Source: Cellulosilyticum sp. I15G10I2
GTDB lineage: Bacteria > Bacillota > Clostridia > Lachnospirales > Cellulosilyticaceae
Assembly (NCBI RefSeq): GCF_900095725.1
Contig: NZ_FMMP01000015.1
Location: 1 to 64,000, forward strand
Reading direction: 5' to 3'
DNA length: 64,000 bases
Positions 48,104-56,479 of the stretch are shown here, one piece after another (positions within the stretch are counted from its first letter, which is position 1; each line of letters begins with the position of its first letter). Made by a program: the position numbers and the translations under genes. The notes beneath the pieces are model-generated. The model ran no database searches, had not been told where the DNA came from, and saw only the letters and a program-made list of their open reading frames with translations.

Positions 48104-48724
48104 TTAGAAATCTTTATCGGTAAAAGTTAATGTTACAACTTGAACTAAGTCCATTTGATCAAATCTTGAGGGTTCAAAATAATCTTGCAATGAGTAGCTC
48201 TGCATACGAGGACCACTGTCATATACCATGATAGCAACAGGTATTTCTTTGTTTATTTCAATATCCTGAAACTCTCTCAAAAAAGTTTTGGAGGATACCA
48301 TATATTCACTAGCAACATCTATGTCATTTGTTGTATATGATCCTCTGCCACTGCAATTAATATGAAAATCAATAGTATAATTTTCATTCAGTAATGTTGT
48401 AAATGTTCCTGTTAATTTATCAACAGGAATCCTCTCATTCCCTAAAGACATAGCACCTCCACCAATACTTTCCCAATCATCACGATCATTCAAACGATAA
48501 ACGTTAGCTTCTATAGTGATGGCTTCTTTGGGCGCATTAAAAGTAATAATTTGGGAATTATTCTCCATTCCAAAGGATTGTAATAAGTATGATTCTCTTT
48601 CAGTTAATTTAAAAGGAGCAATACCTTCTTTATTCAGCAAAGTAGAGGTATCTTTGTTTCCTAAACAGCCAGCTAATGCTATTACCATAACAACAATTAA
48701 AACTACCGAAAAAAATTTCCGCAT
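48104..48724 (-). CDS. Uncharacterised lipoprotein, 206 aa
   Basis: Type II signal peptide FFSVVLIVVMVIALAGC with lipobox LAGC. The mature part is beta-rich (AITIEANVYRLNDRDDWESI, YTIDFHINCSGRGSYTTNDI) with no motif I can name. GGAGG before the ATG. A perfect 20-bp hairpin (48741-48790) lies just upstream. Confidence 0.65.
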   Translation of the reverse strand: MRKFFSVVLIVVMVIALAGCLGNKDTSTLLNKEGIAPFKLTERESYLLQSFGMENNSQIITFNAPKEAITIEANVYRLNDRDDWESIGGGAMSLGNERIPVDKLTGTFTTLLNENYTIDFHINCSGRGSYTTNDIDVASEYMVSSKTFLREFQDIEINKEIPVAIMVYDSGPRMQSYSLQDYFEPSRFDQMDLVQVVTLTFTDKDF

Positions 48725-48740
48725 CTATAATTCCTCCAAA

Positions 48741-48790
48741 TAAAATATAAATGATGATTACTATAAAATATAATCATCATTTATATTTTA
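48741..48790. repeat. Perfect 20-bp inverted repeat upstream of the lipoprotein gene
   Basis: TAAAATATAAATGATGATTA and TAATCATCATTTATATTTTA are exact reverse complements separated by 10 nt. It lies directly upstream of the lipoprotein ribosome binding site and covers the stop codon of the upstream gene remnant. A terminator of the lost gene is possible, though the T-tract is short. Confidence 0.7.
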
Positions 48791-48904
48791 TATCTCACCT
48801 TTATTGGCTTCTATATTCTTTCTATAGCCATCACGCAAACTTCTCAGTTTTTTAGCTACAAAATATTGAGAACAATCTATATTAAAAAATACACCAGCAC
48901 CTAC
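48788..48904 (-). pseudogene. C-terminal remnant of an unidentified gene
   Basis: A 38-codon minus-strand frame with protein-like content (NIDCSQYFVAKKLRSLRDGY) ends at TAA in the inverted repeat. Upstream it meets a stop and there is no start signal. Family not recognised; coding nature is suggested by composition only. Confidence 0.35.
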
Positions 48905-49020
48905 AACTTTGGATTATAAACATAATGGGAAGCCGACTTGCCTTATCTGACTTTAGTTATGCTCATAATTTAATTTAAAAATTAGAAGCTATAGTTTATC
49001 TTTATACCATTAAAGACATT

Positions 49021-49665
49021 TCACTGTATAATAGAATGGCTGTGAATATAAAATTCTTCCTGACTTGGCTGAAATTTCTTTTCCATTTTTTCTAGGCTCT
49101 CATCAAAGCGCTTGGCTTCTTGTTCGTCTATCTTCATCACAGGGCTGTCATAATAAACCCATTTTCTCCCGTCCAAAGCCTCCGGCTTCAGTTCTTTTGC
49201 CATCATTGCTGCTGGGAATGTTTCATTTTCAAGACAGATATTGTACTTTTTACAGCTTTTAAAGCCAAGGCTTACATAATTGCTAGGGTTTCCAAATATT
49301 ACAATCACATCATAACCAAGTGAAACAGCCTGTTCAAAAGAATGCTCTATAAGCATTTTACCGTAACCCATTCTTTGGTATTCCGGAATAATGCAAACCG
49401 GACCGAAGGTAAGGATTTCTTTTTCTTCCCCAGACTCATCAACCAGTTTTGCTTTTGTGTACATTATATTCCCGATGATCTGATTATCAACTTCAATCAC
49501 TAAATCTAACGCCGGTACAAAGTCCTTGTGAGATCGCATAACATGAACTAAATAGTGTTCATTGCACCCCGGAATATATAAATTCCAAAAAGATTTTCTC
49601 GTGATTTCTTCTACTCTCTCATAATCTGTTTCTTTTTCATTCCTAATCTTAACCATTTTGTTCAT
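49021..49665 (-). CDS. GNAT-family N-acetyltransferase
   Basis: 214 aa. Acetyl-CoA-binding loop CIIPEYQRMGYGKMLIEHSF, preceded by NQIIGNIMYTKAKL, and followed by VIFGNPSNYVSLGFKSCKKY. The last ~60 residues are an extension beyond the GNAT core. AGGAGG precedes the ATG. Substrate unknown. Confidence 0.9.
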   Translation of the reverse strand: MNKMVKIRNEKETDYERVEEITRKSFWNLYIPGCNEHYLVHVMRSHKDFVPALDLVIEVDNQIIGNIMYTKAKLVDESGEEKEILTFGPVCIIPEYQRMGYGKMLIEHSFEQAVSLGYDVIVIFGNPSNYVSLGFKSCKKYNICLENETFPAAMMAKELKPEALDGRKWVYYDSPVMKIDEQEAKRFDESLEKMEKKFQPSQEEFYIHSHSIIQ

Positions 49666-49939
49666 TTATAAACCTCCTATAATTTATAGTTCAATATTCT
49701 GTTTATTATCCTTCACTTCATAAAATATATTAAGATGTACCATAACTAACGTTAAAACATCTATTACATTCATCTCGATAAATTGGAATTTGTCAAGTAC
49801 ACCTTATGCTAATAAAGTGTACTAAGGAGAATGCTCATTTAGATATCGTTTAATTCTTTACCTTATTTTTCCTTCTTCGTATCTGCTCATCTTTAACTCC
49901 TCCTCTAAATTTTTCGACATTATAATATGGCCAATTATA
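49666..49939. other. Intergenic stretch upstream of the acetyltransferase gene
   Basis: Leftward transcription of the acetyltransferase probably starts here. A minus-strand TTGACA occurs near 49795. A 10-codon leader-like frame behind AGGAGGAG (about 49863-49893, MSRYEEGKIR) is present and may be a gene stub. GTACAC/GTGTAC form a small inverted repeat at 49798-49822. No other gene seen. Confidence 0.35.
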
Positions 49940-50125
49940 TTACAGCTTCAGCCACAAAGCAGGGCGAATACCGCCTTTACACATGCCTTGGCTGAGATTG
50001 CCTTTCAATATATTGTTTCCTTGGATACTTATATTACCGTCACCGTGGACATATACGGCCTTTATATTAACGCGCCCAGACGACCGAAGCCACCACCACC
50101 ATATCCCACTTTTGTAATCCGCGAC
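49940..50125 (-). pseudogene. C-terminal fragment of a DUF6273-type protein
   Basis: The minus strand encodes DYKSGIWWWWLRSSGRVNIK, then AVYVHGDGNISIQGN and ends GGIRPALWLKL with TAA. The WWLRS block, dG-I and C-terminal (I/V)RPALW(L/I) are the family hallmark. The frame meets a stop upstream near the attC-like site and has no start. The plus-strand ORF over this region (49988-50275) is antisense noise. Confidence 0.72.
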
Positions 50126-50154
50126 AGGATGTCGCGACTATTGCGTGTAGTTTC

Positions 50155-50289
50155 AGAGAACGTCCTCGCACTCAAGACTTTCTCAGCCCCAGATAGCTCT
50201 TATCTTAGGCTTAGAAATGTGCTTTGGCTTCAACTTTTAAAAAGGAATCCCCCTAACCTGCCAAAGCGAACTTGAGTGCATTGTTAGAT
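50155..50289 (-). repeat. attC-like palindrome C
   Basis: Read on the minus strand: ATCTAACAATGCACTCAAG, then a long imperfect palindrome centred on CTAAGATAAGAGCTATCT, then CTTGAGTGCGAGGACGTTC. The arms GCACTCAAG and CTTGAGTGC pair exactly, and ATCTAAC fits RYYYAAC; the distal GTTCTCT is degenerate against GTTRRRY. It lies 65 bp downstream of the leftward gene that ends at 50355, where an integron cassette recombination site would be. Confidence 0.65.
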
Positions 50290-50354
50290 AATGTTGTGTA
50301 CGGAAATTATCAATACCCATGACTCAATCGATTTTATTGCATAATAGAAGAACA

Positions 50355-50801
50355 TTACGAGTCTATTATTTCACTATATTTATAAAAACTCGTAATAACC
50401 ACATACCCAAGTATTATTTGAAATAATGGCACAGAACCTGAAACATATCTCGCAAACTGTACTACCGGATATACTATTATATTTTGTAAAAATTGAATAC
50501 CATTATAAATCCGTATATAGGTTAGAGCAAAATATAATGATGGCATTCCAACTGAAATTAATTTAGGTAAATTGATTTTCCACTTTCCTTCTTTTCCTAT
50601 TTCTTTAATTATATGCTCTAATCCCAAAACCACCCCAATACATACATGAATAAGCACACTAATCACCATATAGCAATAGTTAACACGAAGTTCTTGTTCT
50701 GAATATGCTATAGACAGATTTCCGACATACACTTTTATAGTTATAATGAAAAGTATTAGTATAATATAAAGCAGATATTTTAACCAATCTTTTATTTTCA
50801 T
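50355..50801 (-). CDS. Uncharacterised four-helix membrane protein, 148 aa
   Basis: Not recognised. Hydrophobic segments near 6-24, 41-66, 80-102 and 118-142, with a charged loop HIIKEIGKEGKWKINLPKL. AAGGGGG precedes the ATG. Stand-alone gene followed by attC-like site C. Confidence 0.6.
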   Translation of the reverse strand: MKIKDWLKYLLYIILILFIITIKVYVGNLSIAYSEQELRVNYCYMVISVLIHVCIGVVLGLEHIIKEIGKEGKWKINLPKLISVGMPSLYFALTYIRIYNGIQFLQNIIVYPVVQFARYVSGSVPLFQIILGYVVITSFYKYSEIIDS

Positions 50802-50856
50802 GATTTCCCCCTTAATTTAACTAATACTACGCAATTTGCTACTAGTACGCAATATC

Positions 50857-50929
50857 ATCTAACGTCTCGCATTGCCGAAGCCTGTCTCCCAGCGAAAAGG
50901 TGAAACAAAATAACCTCAACAAAGCGTAC
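50857..50929 (-). repeat. attC-like half site D
   Basis: On the minus strand AATGCGAGACGTTAGATG (50873-50856) has the same core as sites B, C and E (TGCGnnnACGTT), and GTTAGAT fits GTTRRRY. The opposite arm is not recognisable, so it looks truncated. It directly follows the split gene ending at 50930. Confidence 0.5.
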
Positions 50930-51408
50930 CTACTTCTTAATGACAAGACATTTCGGAGTCTCATGACCATCCAAAAATTCTAAGTGTGCTATATTTAATT
51001 CATTTATATTAATAAATTCAACATTTACTGATTTATGTTCACCTAACCAGATGCTCCATATTTCAACCTCATCTAAGGTTTTTAACTGTTCTTTCAAATA
51101 ATCAATAAGTTTTTTGCCCTTAGTTCTGTATATCCCCATTTTAACTCTGAAAAATATTGTTTGCTTGAATATTCTTTTGCATATTCAGAAGAGTAATACA
51201 TATCATGATTAATCTCCATTTCATCCAAGTGTTCTTTTTTATCACAAATTAGTATAAATTTTTTATCTCTATCTATTTTGTCATTGATTATAAAATCACT
51301 AAGTTTTATGTCTCGTTTTAGTGCCTCAGTAATAGATATAAATTCTATATATGGATTTTTAACTTCCTTTAATAATATATCACTTGCTAAAAATTGGAAT
51401 AAACTCAT
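50930..51408 (-). CDS. Uncharacterised protein split by a -1 frameshift at A-AAA-AAC
   Basis: Frame 0 runs from ATG 51408 (good AGGAGG) for 104 codons and stops at 51094. The remaining 50930-51139 frame continues as LIDYLKEQLKTLDEVEIWSI. The frames join at the heptamer AAAAAAC (51115-51109): codons GCA-AAA-AAC in frame 0, and a -1 slip gives CTT-ATT-GAT exactly in the downstream frame. The joined product is about 159 aa (ELRAKN-LIDYLKEQ). Either programmed -1 frameshifting or a one-base loss in an A run. Function unknown. Confidence 0.6.
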
Positions 51409-51500
51409 ATTTTCCTCCTACACAATAGTCGTATTTTTCATCTGATGTTCAGTAACATTAAACAAAACAACTGACCTCAAAGTCCTGCCCTGACATTGTG

Positions 51501-51846
51501 ATGTCAACTAACTACGGGACTCCTGACACTTATGAGTGAGGTATTCAGTTTTTCAACTTATAATTATACATAGTAGTACTATAAGAAAACTTATAGAAAA
51601 AATTCAAAGCTGATCTTGTACAGGCAATAGAAGTTCAGTAGAAAATTAATATAAAGTAAAAAATAATATAATAATTTAAAATATTATATCAATAATATAC
51701 CATATTGTAGAAGTGAGGAGAATAGAGTAGATTTGAAAATTTAGGTGGAGGGATAACTTTCAATTCGACTTGGAGCCAAAGGGCGGAGAAGTGAAAGTTA
51801 TCCCTCCACCTAAATGAGCAGACTTATGTGATATACAAAAAACAAA
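51501..51846. repeat. ~345-bp repeat element, full copy 1
   Basis: Shares its whole length with 62097-62437: a left palindrome (GACAC-TTATGAGTGAG-GTATTC region after CTAACTACGGGACTCC), an AT-rich middle, the block GAGGAGAATAGAGTAGAT, and a right hairpin with a 23-bp stem (51740-51762 with 51792-51814). No gene inside. It looks like a non-autonomous mobile element with structured ends; no target duplication could be identified. Confidence 0.75.
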
Positions 51847-51998
51847 AAGTATAGAAGGTTTTTAAGGGTAGCTAAAGGCCTGGCAGCTTTTTTGTCCAGA
51901 TCAGGTTAGGATTAATCAGAACCAGTAAAAAAGTAAATCCAACATAAGAAAAACCAGAATGGCTCATGTAGATTCTTACTCAATAATTTTATAATCTA

Positions 51999-52439
51999 TT
52001 ACTTTGAGATAATGATATTATCAAAATACGTTTTCTGACCATTTCTATATATACTTATTGTATCGATAGCATCATTCAAGAAAATTTCATAGATTTTCAT
52101 ATTCTCTAATTCCTTGTCTTGATACGCTGAGGTATATAATTCATCAAAATATATATTTGCAATATTTTTGTCATCGTTTATTTTGACATTCTCAAAAAAA
52201 ATTAATTTTTCACCTTCCGTTATAGTACTTCCGTTCAGAAATAAATAGTGATGTCCATTACTTGTATATATTTGAAATATTCCATTACTTCTTATATAAC
52301 TATCAATAGAAGTTCTTAGCTCGTGGCTAAGTTTTTCAGGGTTGAGAGGCTCTAATCTTGATGTTACAATTTTCTCTTTTGTACACCCTGAGGTAATAAA
52401 TAATATTAATACTAAAACCCACAAATACCTTCTTCTCAT
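51999..52439 (-). CDS. Uncharacterised lipoprotein, 146 aa
   Basis: MRRRYLWVLVLILFITSGC gives a short type II signal with lipobox TSGC. The mature part is a single alpha/beta domain (SNGIFQIYTSNGHHYLFLNG, NIANIYFDELYTSAYQDKEL) without a motif I can name. Start at 52439 chosen for GGGAG spacing and signal peptide; the upstream ATG would add seven residues. Repeat copy 1 lies downstream. Confidence 0.62.
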   Translation of the reverse strand: MRRRYLWVLVLILFITSGCTKEKIVTSRLEPLNPEKLSHELRTSIDSYIRSNGIFQIYTSNGHHYLFLNGSTITEGEKLIFFENVKINDDKNIANIYFDELYTSAYQDKELENMKIYEIFLNDAIDTISIYRNGQKTYFDNIIISK

Positions 52440-52550
52440 TATAATTATCTCCCAAATCATCTCAATTTCTTCAAAATTCCTACATGCATGCCCAAAGCAA
52501 CTAATTTTATAATATCCTTATTAGATAAGATTAAGCATAAGTTTTTCTAG

Positions 52551-53189
52551 TTAATGTAAACTATCTTCACCAGTATGTAAAACTTGGTAATCAGAACCAA
52601 TGGCTTCATATTCAATACTATTCGATTGATCAATGACTCCTTGATATATGACCATCCAAATACCATTTTCCACTCTTGCCTCGATGCTTGGAAAACCTAT
52701 AAAATTAACTCTAATACGTTGGATATCAGAATCATTCACAATACCATAAAAAGCCCATAAGGGGACTTTACGCTCGTTTACATCAACATCATTAACCATA
52801 GAAACAGTTGCAATAAAAGGAGACTCATTATTTGTTGCAAGATCAGATGTAACGTTGGTACTACGCCAAACACCATTTCCCATATTCAAGCTGCATCGTA
52901 CCCTCAACCGATTTGCTTCAACGCTCCAAAGCAACACTTTGCCACCATGAAATTCAACCTCTCCAACATTACCACCATAAAAATCTTTATTAACTAAAAT
53001 ATCCTTCACATCTAAGCCTTGAGCTTTTGCAGCATATTCTAAATCAGATAGCTTTTTCTCATTTTCAATAACTAATCTATCCTCAATAACTAATCCATTC
53101 GGTATTTTCACTTCAGTAGTAATAGATTTCGAACACCCAGAAATTATCACAATAATTACAGTAGATACTAATATAACAATATTTCTCAT
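52551..53189 (-). CDS. Uncharacterised lipoprotein, 212 aa
   Basis: MRNIVILVSTVIIVIISGC, lipobox ISGC, starts at 53189 behind AAAGGA. The mature region is beta-rich, with EVEFHGGKVLLWSVEANRLR and NFIGFPSIEARVENGIWMVI. The frame runs in from an upstream MotA-like fragment without a stop, so a long fusion ORF exists, but the signal peptide marks the true start. Confidence 0.65.
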   Translation of the reverse strand: MRNIVILVSTVIIVIISGCSKSITTEVKIPNGLVIEDRLVIENEKKLSDLEYAAKAQGLDVKDILVNKDFYGGNVGEVEFHGGKVLLWSVEANRLRVRCSLNMGNGVWRSTNVTSDLATNNESPFIATVSMVNDVDVNERKVPLWAFYGIVNDSDIQRIRVNFIGFPSIEARVENGIWMVIYQGVIDQSNSIEYEAIGSDYQVLHTGEDSLH

Positions 53190-53372
53190 AATGTGTTGAG
53201 TCCTTTCAATTTTGGAAAATATATATTTAGCTGGACTTAAAATTATTAAAGATAAGATGGTACTGTAAAATACTATTATCAGGGCTATGGCTATAGCTGA
53301 TGCCATACTTGATGGTTCTGCTAAATGATGTAGCATACTTATTATTCCTCCAATAATTATTAATTCTATCAC
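53190..53372 (-). pseudogene. Fragment of a MotA/TolQ/ExbB-type proton channel gene, fused in frame
   Basis: About 60 codons in frame with the downstream lipoprotein: GGIISMLHHLAEPSSMASAI, ALIIVFYSTILSLIILSPAK. This matches the membrane segments of MotA (SSxxxAxAxALxxxFYxxxLxNLI). Neither the N-terminal helices nor the cytoplasmic domain is present. The joint after KIERTQH is a recombination junction. Confidence 0.65.
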
Positions 53373-53414
53373 TATAAGTTAAGCAGTAAAGTCGTTAAAT
53401 TAATAAAAGTCATA

Positions 53415-53508
53415 CAATAAAATAATAATTTAAATATTACAATAATAATACCATATTGTAGGAAAAAGGAGAATAGATTTAGAAATTCATAAGGGAGGAA
53501 TAACTATC
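53415..53508. repeat. Partial, diverged copy of the ~345-bp repeat
   Basis: Shares TTTAAATATTACAATAATAATACCATATTGTAG-like sequence and GGAGAATAGATTTAGAAATTCAT with the middle of the full copies, followed by GGGAGGAATAACT, where the 5' arm of the hairpin should be. The 3' arm is missing. It sits upstream of the DUF4367 fragment. Confidence 0.55.
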
Positions 53509-53762
53509 AAACAATTATAGCCAACTAGAAGATGTAAAGTTCCAGATAAATAGAAGTGACAAAAGTTTTAATAGCCTCAAAAGGGCAATGGATTTTATAG
53601 ACTTTGATTTCAAAGTACCAGATTTCATCCCAGACACTTACCAGTTTGAGGGCATCAACGTTTTTAAGGGACTGGTAGATAGCGAGAAGAGTGTAGATAT
53701 ATATTTTACAGGTGGAGAAAACGATAAGTACCGCTTTACATATACAATTTCAAAGGGAAATT
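53507..53762 (+). pseudogene. Fragment of a DUF4367-domain protein gene
   Basis: Plus-strand frame encoding NSLKRAMDFIDFDFKVPDFI, PDTYQFEGINVF, SVDIYFTGGENDKYRFTYTI, which resembles the extracytoplasmic DUF4367 domain of anti-sigma-like proteins. 5' end lost; 3' end runs out of frame into the blaI-like gene. The junction is within about 20 bp of 53760. Confidence 0.5.
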
Positions 53763-54116
53763 ATGAAAATCATATGGAAAAAGGCGCCTGTTACATCGGA
53801 GCAAATCATAGAAGATCTTGTTCCCAAAAAAGAGTGGAGTTCCAAAACAGTAAAATCATTTTTAAATAGGCTGGTAAAAAAAGAAGCTATAGGGTATACG
53901 AAAGCAGGCAGAAACTATCTATACGCCCCTATACTGACCGAAGAAGAGTGCATCGGTTCTGAAAGTCAGTCCTTCCTTAATAGAGTATATGATGGCGCAG
54001 TAGAAATGCTATTTTCACACTATCTGAAAAAGGAGAACCTATCTGACGAAGAAATAGAAAACCTTCAAAGAATTTTACTTGAAAAGAAAAAAGGGCATGA
54101 GAATGACATGATGTAA
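53763..54116 (+). CDS. BlaI/MecI/CopY-family regulator, N-terminally truncated
   Basis: 117 aa from the ATG at 53763 behind AAAGGG. MKIIWKKAPVTSEQIIEDLV, WSSKTVKSFLNRLVKKEAIG and TKAGRNYLYAPIL are the conserved winged-helix blocks; the C-terminal half is the dimerisation and protease-cleavage region. The usual first ~10 residues (ISDxExxV) are missing because sequence upstream belongs to a DUF4367 fragment, so DNA binding may be impaired. No blaR1 partner follows. Confidence 0.65.
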   Translation: MKIIWKKAPVTSEQIIEDLVPKKEWSSKTVKSFLNRLVKKEAIGYTKAGRNYLYAPILTEEECIGSESQSFLNRVYDGAVEMLFSHYLKKENLSDEEIENLQRILLEKKKGHENDMM

Positions 54117-54243
54117 TCTCCCCAAAATATAAAGAACCTTAATTTGATTCCTACGCATTCTAATAATGATGTGCCATATGAACCGCCTAAGATAATACTT
54201 ATTTAATAATATTATTCCAGGTCCATGACACTTCTATATATTT

Positions 54244-54330
54244 TTAATGCATCTCATCAGATACAGCAATTATTCTTCCATTTGAAAATTCTATAGCAAA
54301 TTGCTTCATTTCCTCATTGATAGGAAATGT
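54244..54330 (-). pseudogene. Small C-terminal gene remnant
   Basis: Minus-strand frame ITFPINEEMKQFAIEFSNGR followed by IIAVSDEMH and a stop; immediately preceded by an in-frame TAG. Protein-like composition but no start and no recognised family. Directly downstream of the 73-aa gene. Confidence 0.35.
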
Positions 54331-54333
54331 GAT

Positions 54334-54555
54334 CTACTCTTTGGATGCGCTTTGAGACTCAAGTGTTTTGATACGTGATTCTAATTCTTCAATTTTTGTC
54401 TCTTGATGTATAAATACTGTAATTAGAATGGCAATAATAAGTGCAACAAAAACAAGAATTGCCCAGAAGCTCTCGAAAATAAGTACTCCTCCAAAAAAAA
54501 GAAAGATATAGCACAGTATAAGGCTTATTGCAAATGTTCCAAGAAAATTTTTCAT
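54334..54555 (-). CDS. Small membrane protein with coiled-coil tail, 73 aa
   Basis: Two hydrophobic segments (about 5-25 and 28-49) followed by a heptad-like acidic/basic helix KIEELESRIKTLESQSASKE. GGGAGG before the ATG. Not a recognised family. Confidence 0.6.
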   Translation of the reverse strand: MKNFLGTFAISLILCYIFLFFGGVLIFESFWAILVFVALIIAILITVFIHQETKIEELESRIKTLESQSASKE

Positions 54556-54654
54556 TATCTAATCCTCCCTAATTTCTATAGAAAATATAAATAATCTATG
54601 TTTCACATTTTCCTACTACTTCAAAGAAATACTATAAGTTTTTTCGTACACGCC

Positions 54655-54690
54655 AAGACGGCTCAGCTTTTAACGTCTTCATGTTCAAGA
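54655..54690 (-). repeat. Weak attC-like half site G downstream of the VanW gene
   Basis: On the minus strand CTTGAACATGAAGACGTTAAAAG resembles the distal arm of the other sites (CTTGAGTGCGAGGACGTT). GTTAAAA misses the last pyrimidine of GTTRRRY, and no matching arm was found. It lies about 50 bp beyond the VanW stop. Confidence 0.3.
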
Positions 54691-54737
54691 TGCCCTGCTC
54701 CAGCACAATATATAAAAATGTTCGTTTTTCATTTAAT

Positions 54738-55553
54738 TTAAGAAATTGGTTCCGCTAACATTGGTTCGTACATCATAATAGCATGATTTTCGGTTATAAA
54801 TTCATCATCAACAAGTTCATTTTCTATATTATATACTTTACGATAAATTTTATTATGTCGTACATATCCGCCCCAAAACTCATGGGTTATCCAATGTTCC
54901 TTTTGATAGACTTCGTATTTCATTATTGGTGATATGTCTGCTCTCCATTCACCGACCAAATGTGTATCCGTCAAGTAAATGACCAACTGATAATTTACTT
55001 TTGTCTCATTTTTTATTTGTAGATCAAGGTAATTATATGCACATGTTGCACCACTTCCGAAAGGTTGATTTCTTTTAGAGTCAGGAAATACATCGTAACT
55101 ATGTCGATATCTTTCAGTAATGGATAGAGGAGAATGCAAAGTCATCCAATAAATTAAATTCGATAATTGGCATAACCCTCCACCTACCCCTATTGTAACC
55201 TTACCATAAAATAGAATCATGCCATCTACATAACCTTTTCTTTTTGTGGTATTACCAATCAAACGCCAATAAGAAAAAGTTTCGCCTGGTTTTATAAGAA
55301 TTTTATTCAAACTACTTGATGCGACTTTTAAGTTCTTAATTTTATTATGCTGTAGCCACATATCAACATTTTTGAGCTGGCGTAGTAATGGTGTCTCATG
55401 GGTAAAGATTACGTAAGGCAGTAGAGAATTCTCTTTTTTTAGAGCATATTTTTTTTCGCTAAAGTACCAATCAAAATAGCGTTTTAAACGATAGTATTTT
55501 TTGCCCAAATAAATTCTTGACGCACTTCTTTGTACTGGTCTTAATGATTTCAT
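54738..55553 (-). CDS. VanW family protein
   Basis: 271 aa. The VanW core is clear: ILIKPGETFSYWRLIGNTTK, GVGGGLCQLSNLIYWMTLHS, PLSITERYRHSYDVFPDS, QPFGSGATCAYNYLDLQI. VanW occurs in vancomycin-resistance operons and many Firmicutes, with undefined activity, possibly in envelope modification. No signal peptide in this version. No other van genes nearby. GGGGGAT precedes the ATG. Confidence 0.9.
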   Translation of the reverse strand: MKSLRPVQRSASRIYLGKKYYRLKRYFDWYFSEKKYALKKENSLLPYVIFTHETPLLRQLKNVDMWLQHNKIKNLKVASSSLNKILIKPGETFSYWRLIGNTTKRKGYVDGMILFYGKVTIGVGGGLCQLSNLIYWMTLHSPLSITERYRHSYDVFPDSKRNQPFGSGATCAYNYLDLQIKNETKVNYQLVIYLTDTHLVGEWRADISPIMKYEVYQKEHWITHEFWGGYVRHNKIYRKVYNIENELVDDEFITENHAIMMYEPMLAEPIS

Positions 55554-55589
55554 ATTCTACTTATCCCCCAAAATTTTTAAGAGAATGTC

Positions 55590-55715
55590 CGTTAGATTAA
55601 TAGTAAATACGGTATCCCCCTTGATTTCCGATAATATCTCCGCATTCCCCACATCCCCCAGCGCTACAGGGTATATTCTGAACCTTAGATAGCTCTTATC
55701 TTAGGCGGAGTAATA
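55590..55715 (-). repeat. Degenerate attC-like site F
   Basis: Contains the same apical palindrome as sites A-C (minus strand CCTAAGATAAGAGCTATCTAAGG, 55705-55683). The minus-strand arm ACTCCGC can pair with GCGGAG at the other side, but the terminal core reads ATATTA rather than ACGTTA. It directly follows the stop of the leftward gene at 55729. Confidence 0.4.
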
Positions 55716-55728
55716 TCTAAGTGTACCT

Positions 55729-56442
55729 TCAATTTTTAATGCTATAAATAATCTCCATATCAGGTTTTTCTGTACAAAAATAATGTACCCAGATATAAAC
55801 ATGTTGGAATAATGCTACACTTAAAGCTGCTTGAGAACCTAACAATAATGCAATAGCCCATAACATAAGAAATGCAAAAGAATACATAGAATTGTTATTC
55901 CACTTAAAAATTCCTTTCTTTACTAAAGGCATTTTCCTATATGAAATTCGAAAATGATCAGCCCCTAATGCTCTAATCAATCCAAAGTATCTAATTACTG
56001 ACCAAAGAGTATAAATAGCTGGGATTATCAAAAAGAAAGCAAGAGTGATTGCTAATTTATCTGGAAGAACAAGAGTACCTGAATTTACATAGGCCAAGCC
56101 TACAAGGCTAATAACACGAGCTAACAGAAAAGGTAAAAAAAGCAAAGCCCAAACAAATAAATCGAAGTCACCAAATATTTTAGATAGAGTACCCCAACCT
56201 AACTGTAAACGAAAAACAATCCAGACTACTACCTGGTGAATAATGGATACCCCTATTGCTAACCAAAACCAAGTAATATCCGTAATACCCAGCCAAGAAT
56301 TACCTCCCATAACTGGAGCTGCAAAAGCCCATGTGATAGGAACTAATATTAACAATGTAAGCAACTGCCAAAGTTGACGATGTAGAAAATATTTTAATGA
56401 ACGTGCTTCCTTATACCATAATTGTTCTTCATTTGGTTTCAT
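55729..56442 (-). CDS. Membrane protein resembling isoprenylcysteine/phospholipid methyltransferases
   Basis: 237 aa with about six hydrophobic segments. The C-terminal part LVKKGIFKWNNNSMYSFAFL and HYFCTEKPDMEIIYSIKN has the layout of PEMT/ICMT enzymes (variable R/K-HxxY then a late E-x-x-M/E-x-x-Y). The classic RHPxY is degenerate here. SAM-dependent methylation of a lipid or prenyl cysteine is possible. GGGAGGG precedes the ATG; an attC-like site follows the stop. Confidence 0.5.
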   Translation of the reverse strand: MKPNEEQLWYKEARSLKYFLHRQLWQLLTLLILVPITWAFAAPVMGGNSWLGITDITWFWLAIGVSIIHQVVVWIVFRLQLGWGTLSKIFGDFDLFVWALLFLPFLLARVISLVGLAYVNSGTLVLPDKLAITLAFFLIIPAIYTLWSVIRYFGLIRALGADHFRISYRKMPLVKKGIFKWNNNSMYSFAFLMLWAIALLLGSQAALSVALFQHVYIWVHYFCTEKPDMEIIYSIKN

Positions 56443-56479
56443 GGCACAGCCCTCCCAATGCTTAAATTAGTTGTTTTTC

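Noticed and set aside
49988-50275. 95-aa plus-strand ORF
   Set aside because: It is antisense to the DUF6273 fragment and runs through attC-like site C; proline-rich composition comes from the palindrome, and there is no ribosome binding site.
51740-51814. Retron msr-msd RNA
   Set aside because: The hairpin has the right look, but there is no reverse transcriptase gene anywhere in the window and the element recurs as a dispersed repeat.
54738-55553. Vancomycin-resistance locus because of VanW
   Set aside because: No vanHAX, vanS or vanR genes are nearby, and VanW-family proteins are widespread in Firmicutes.
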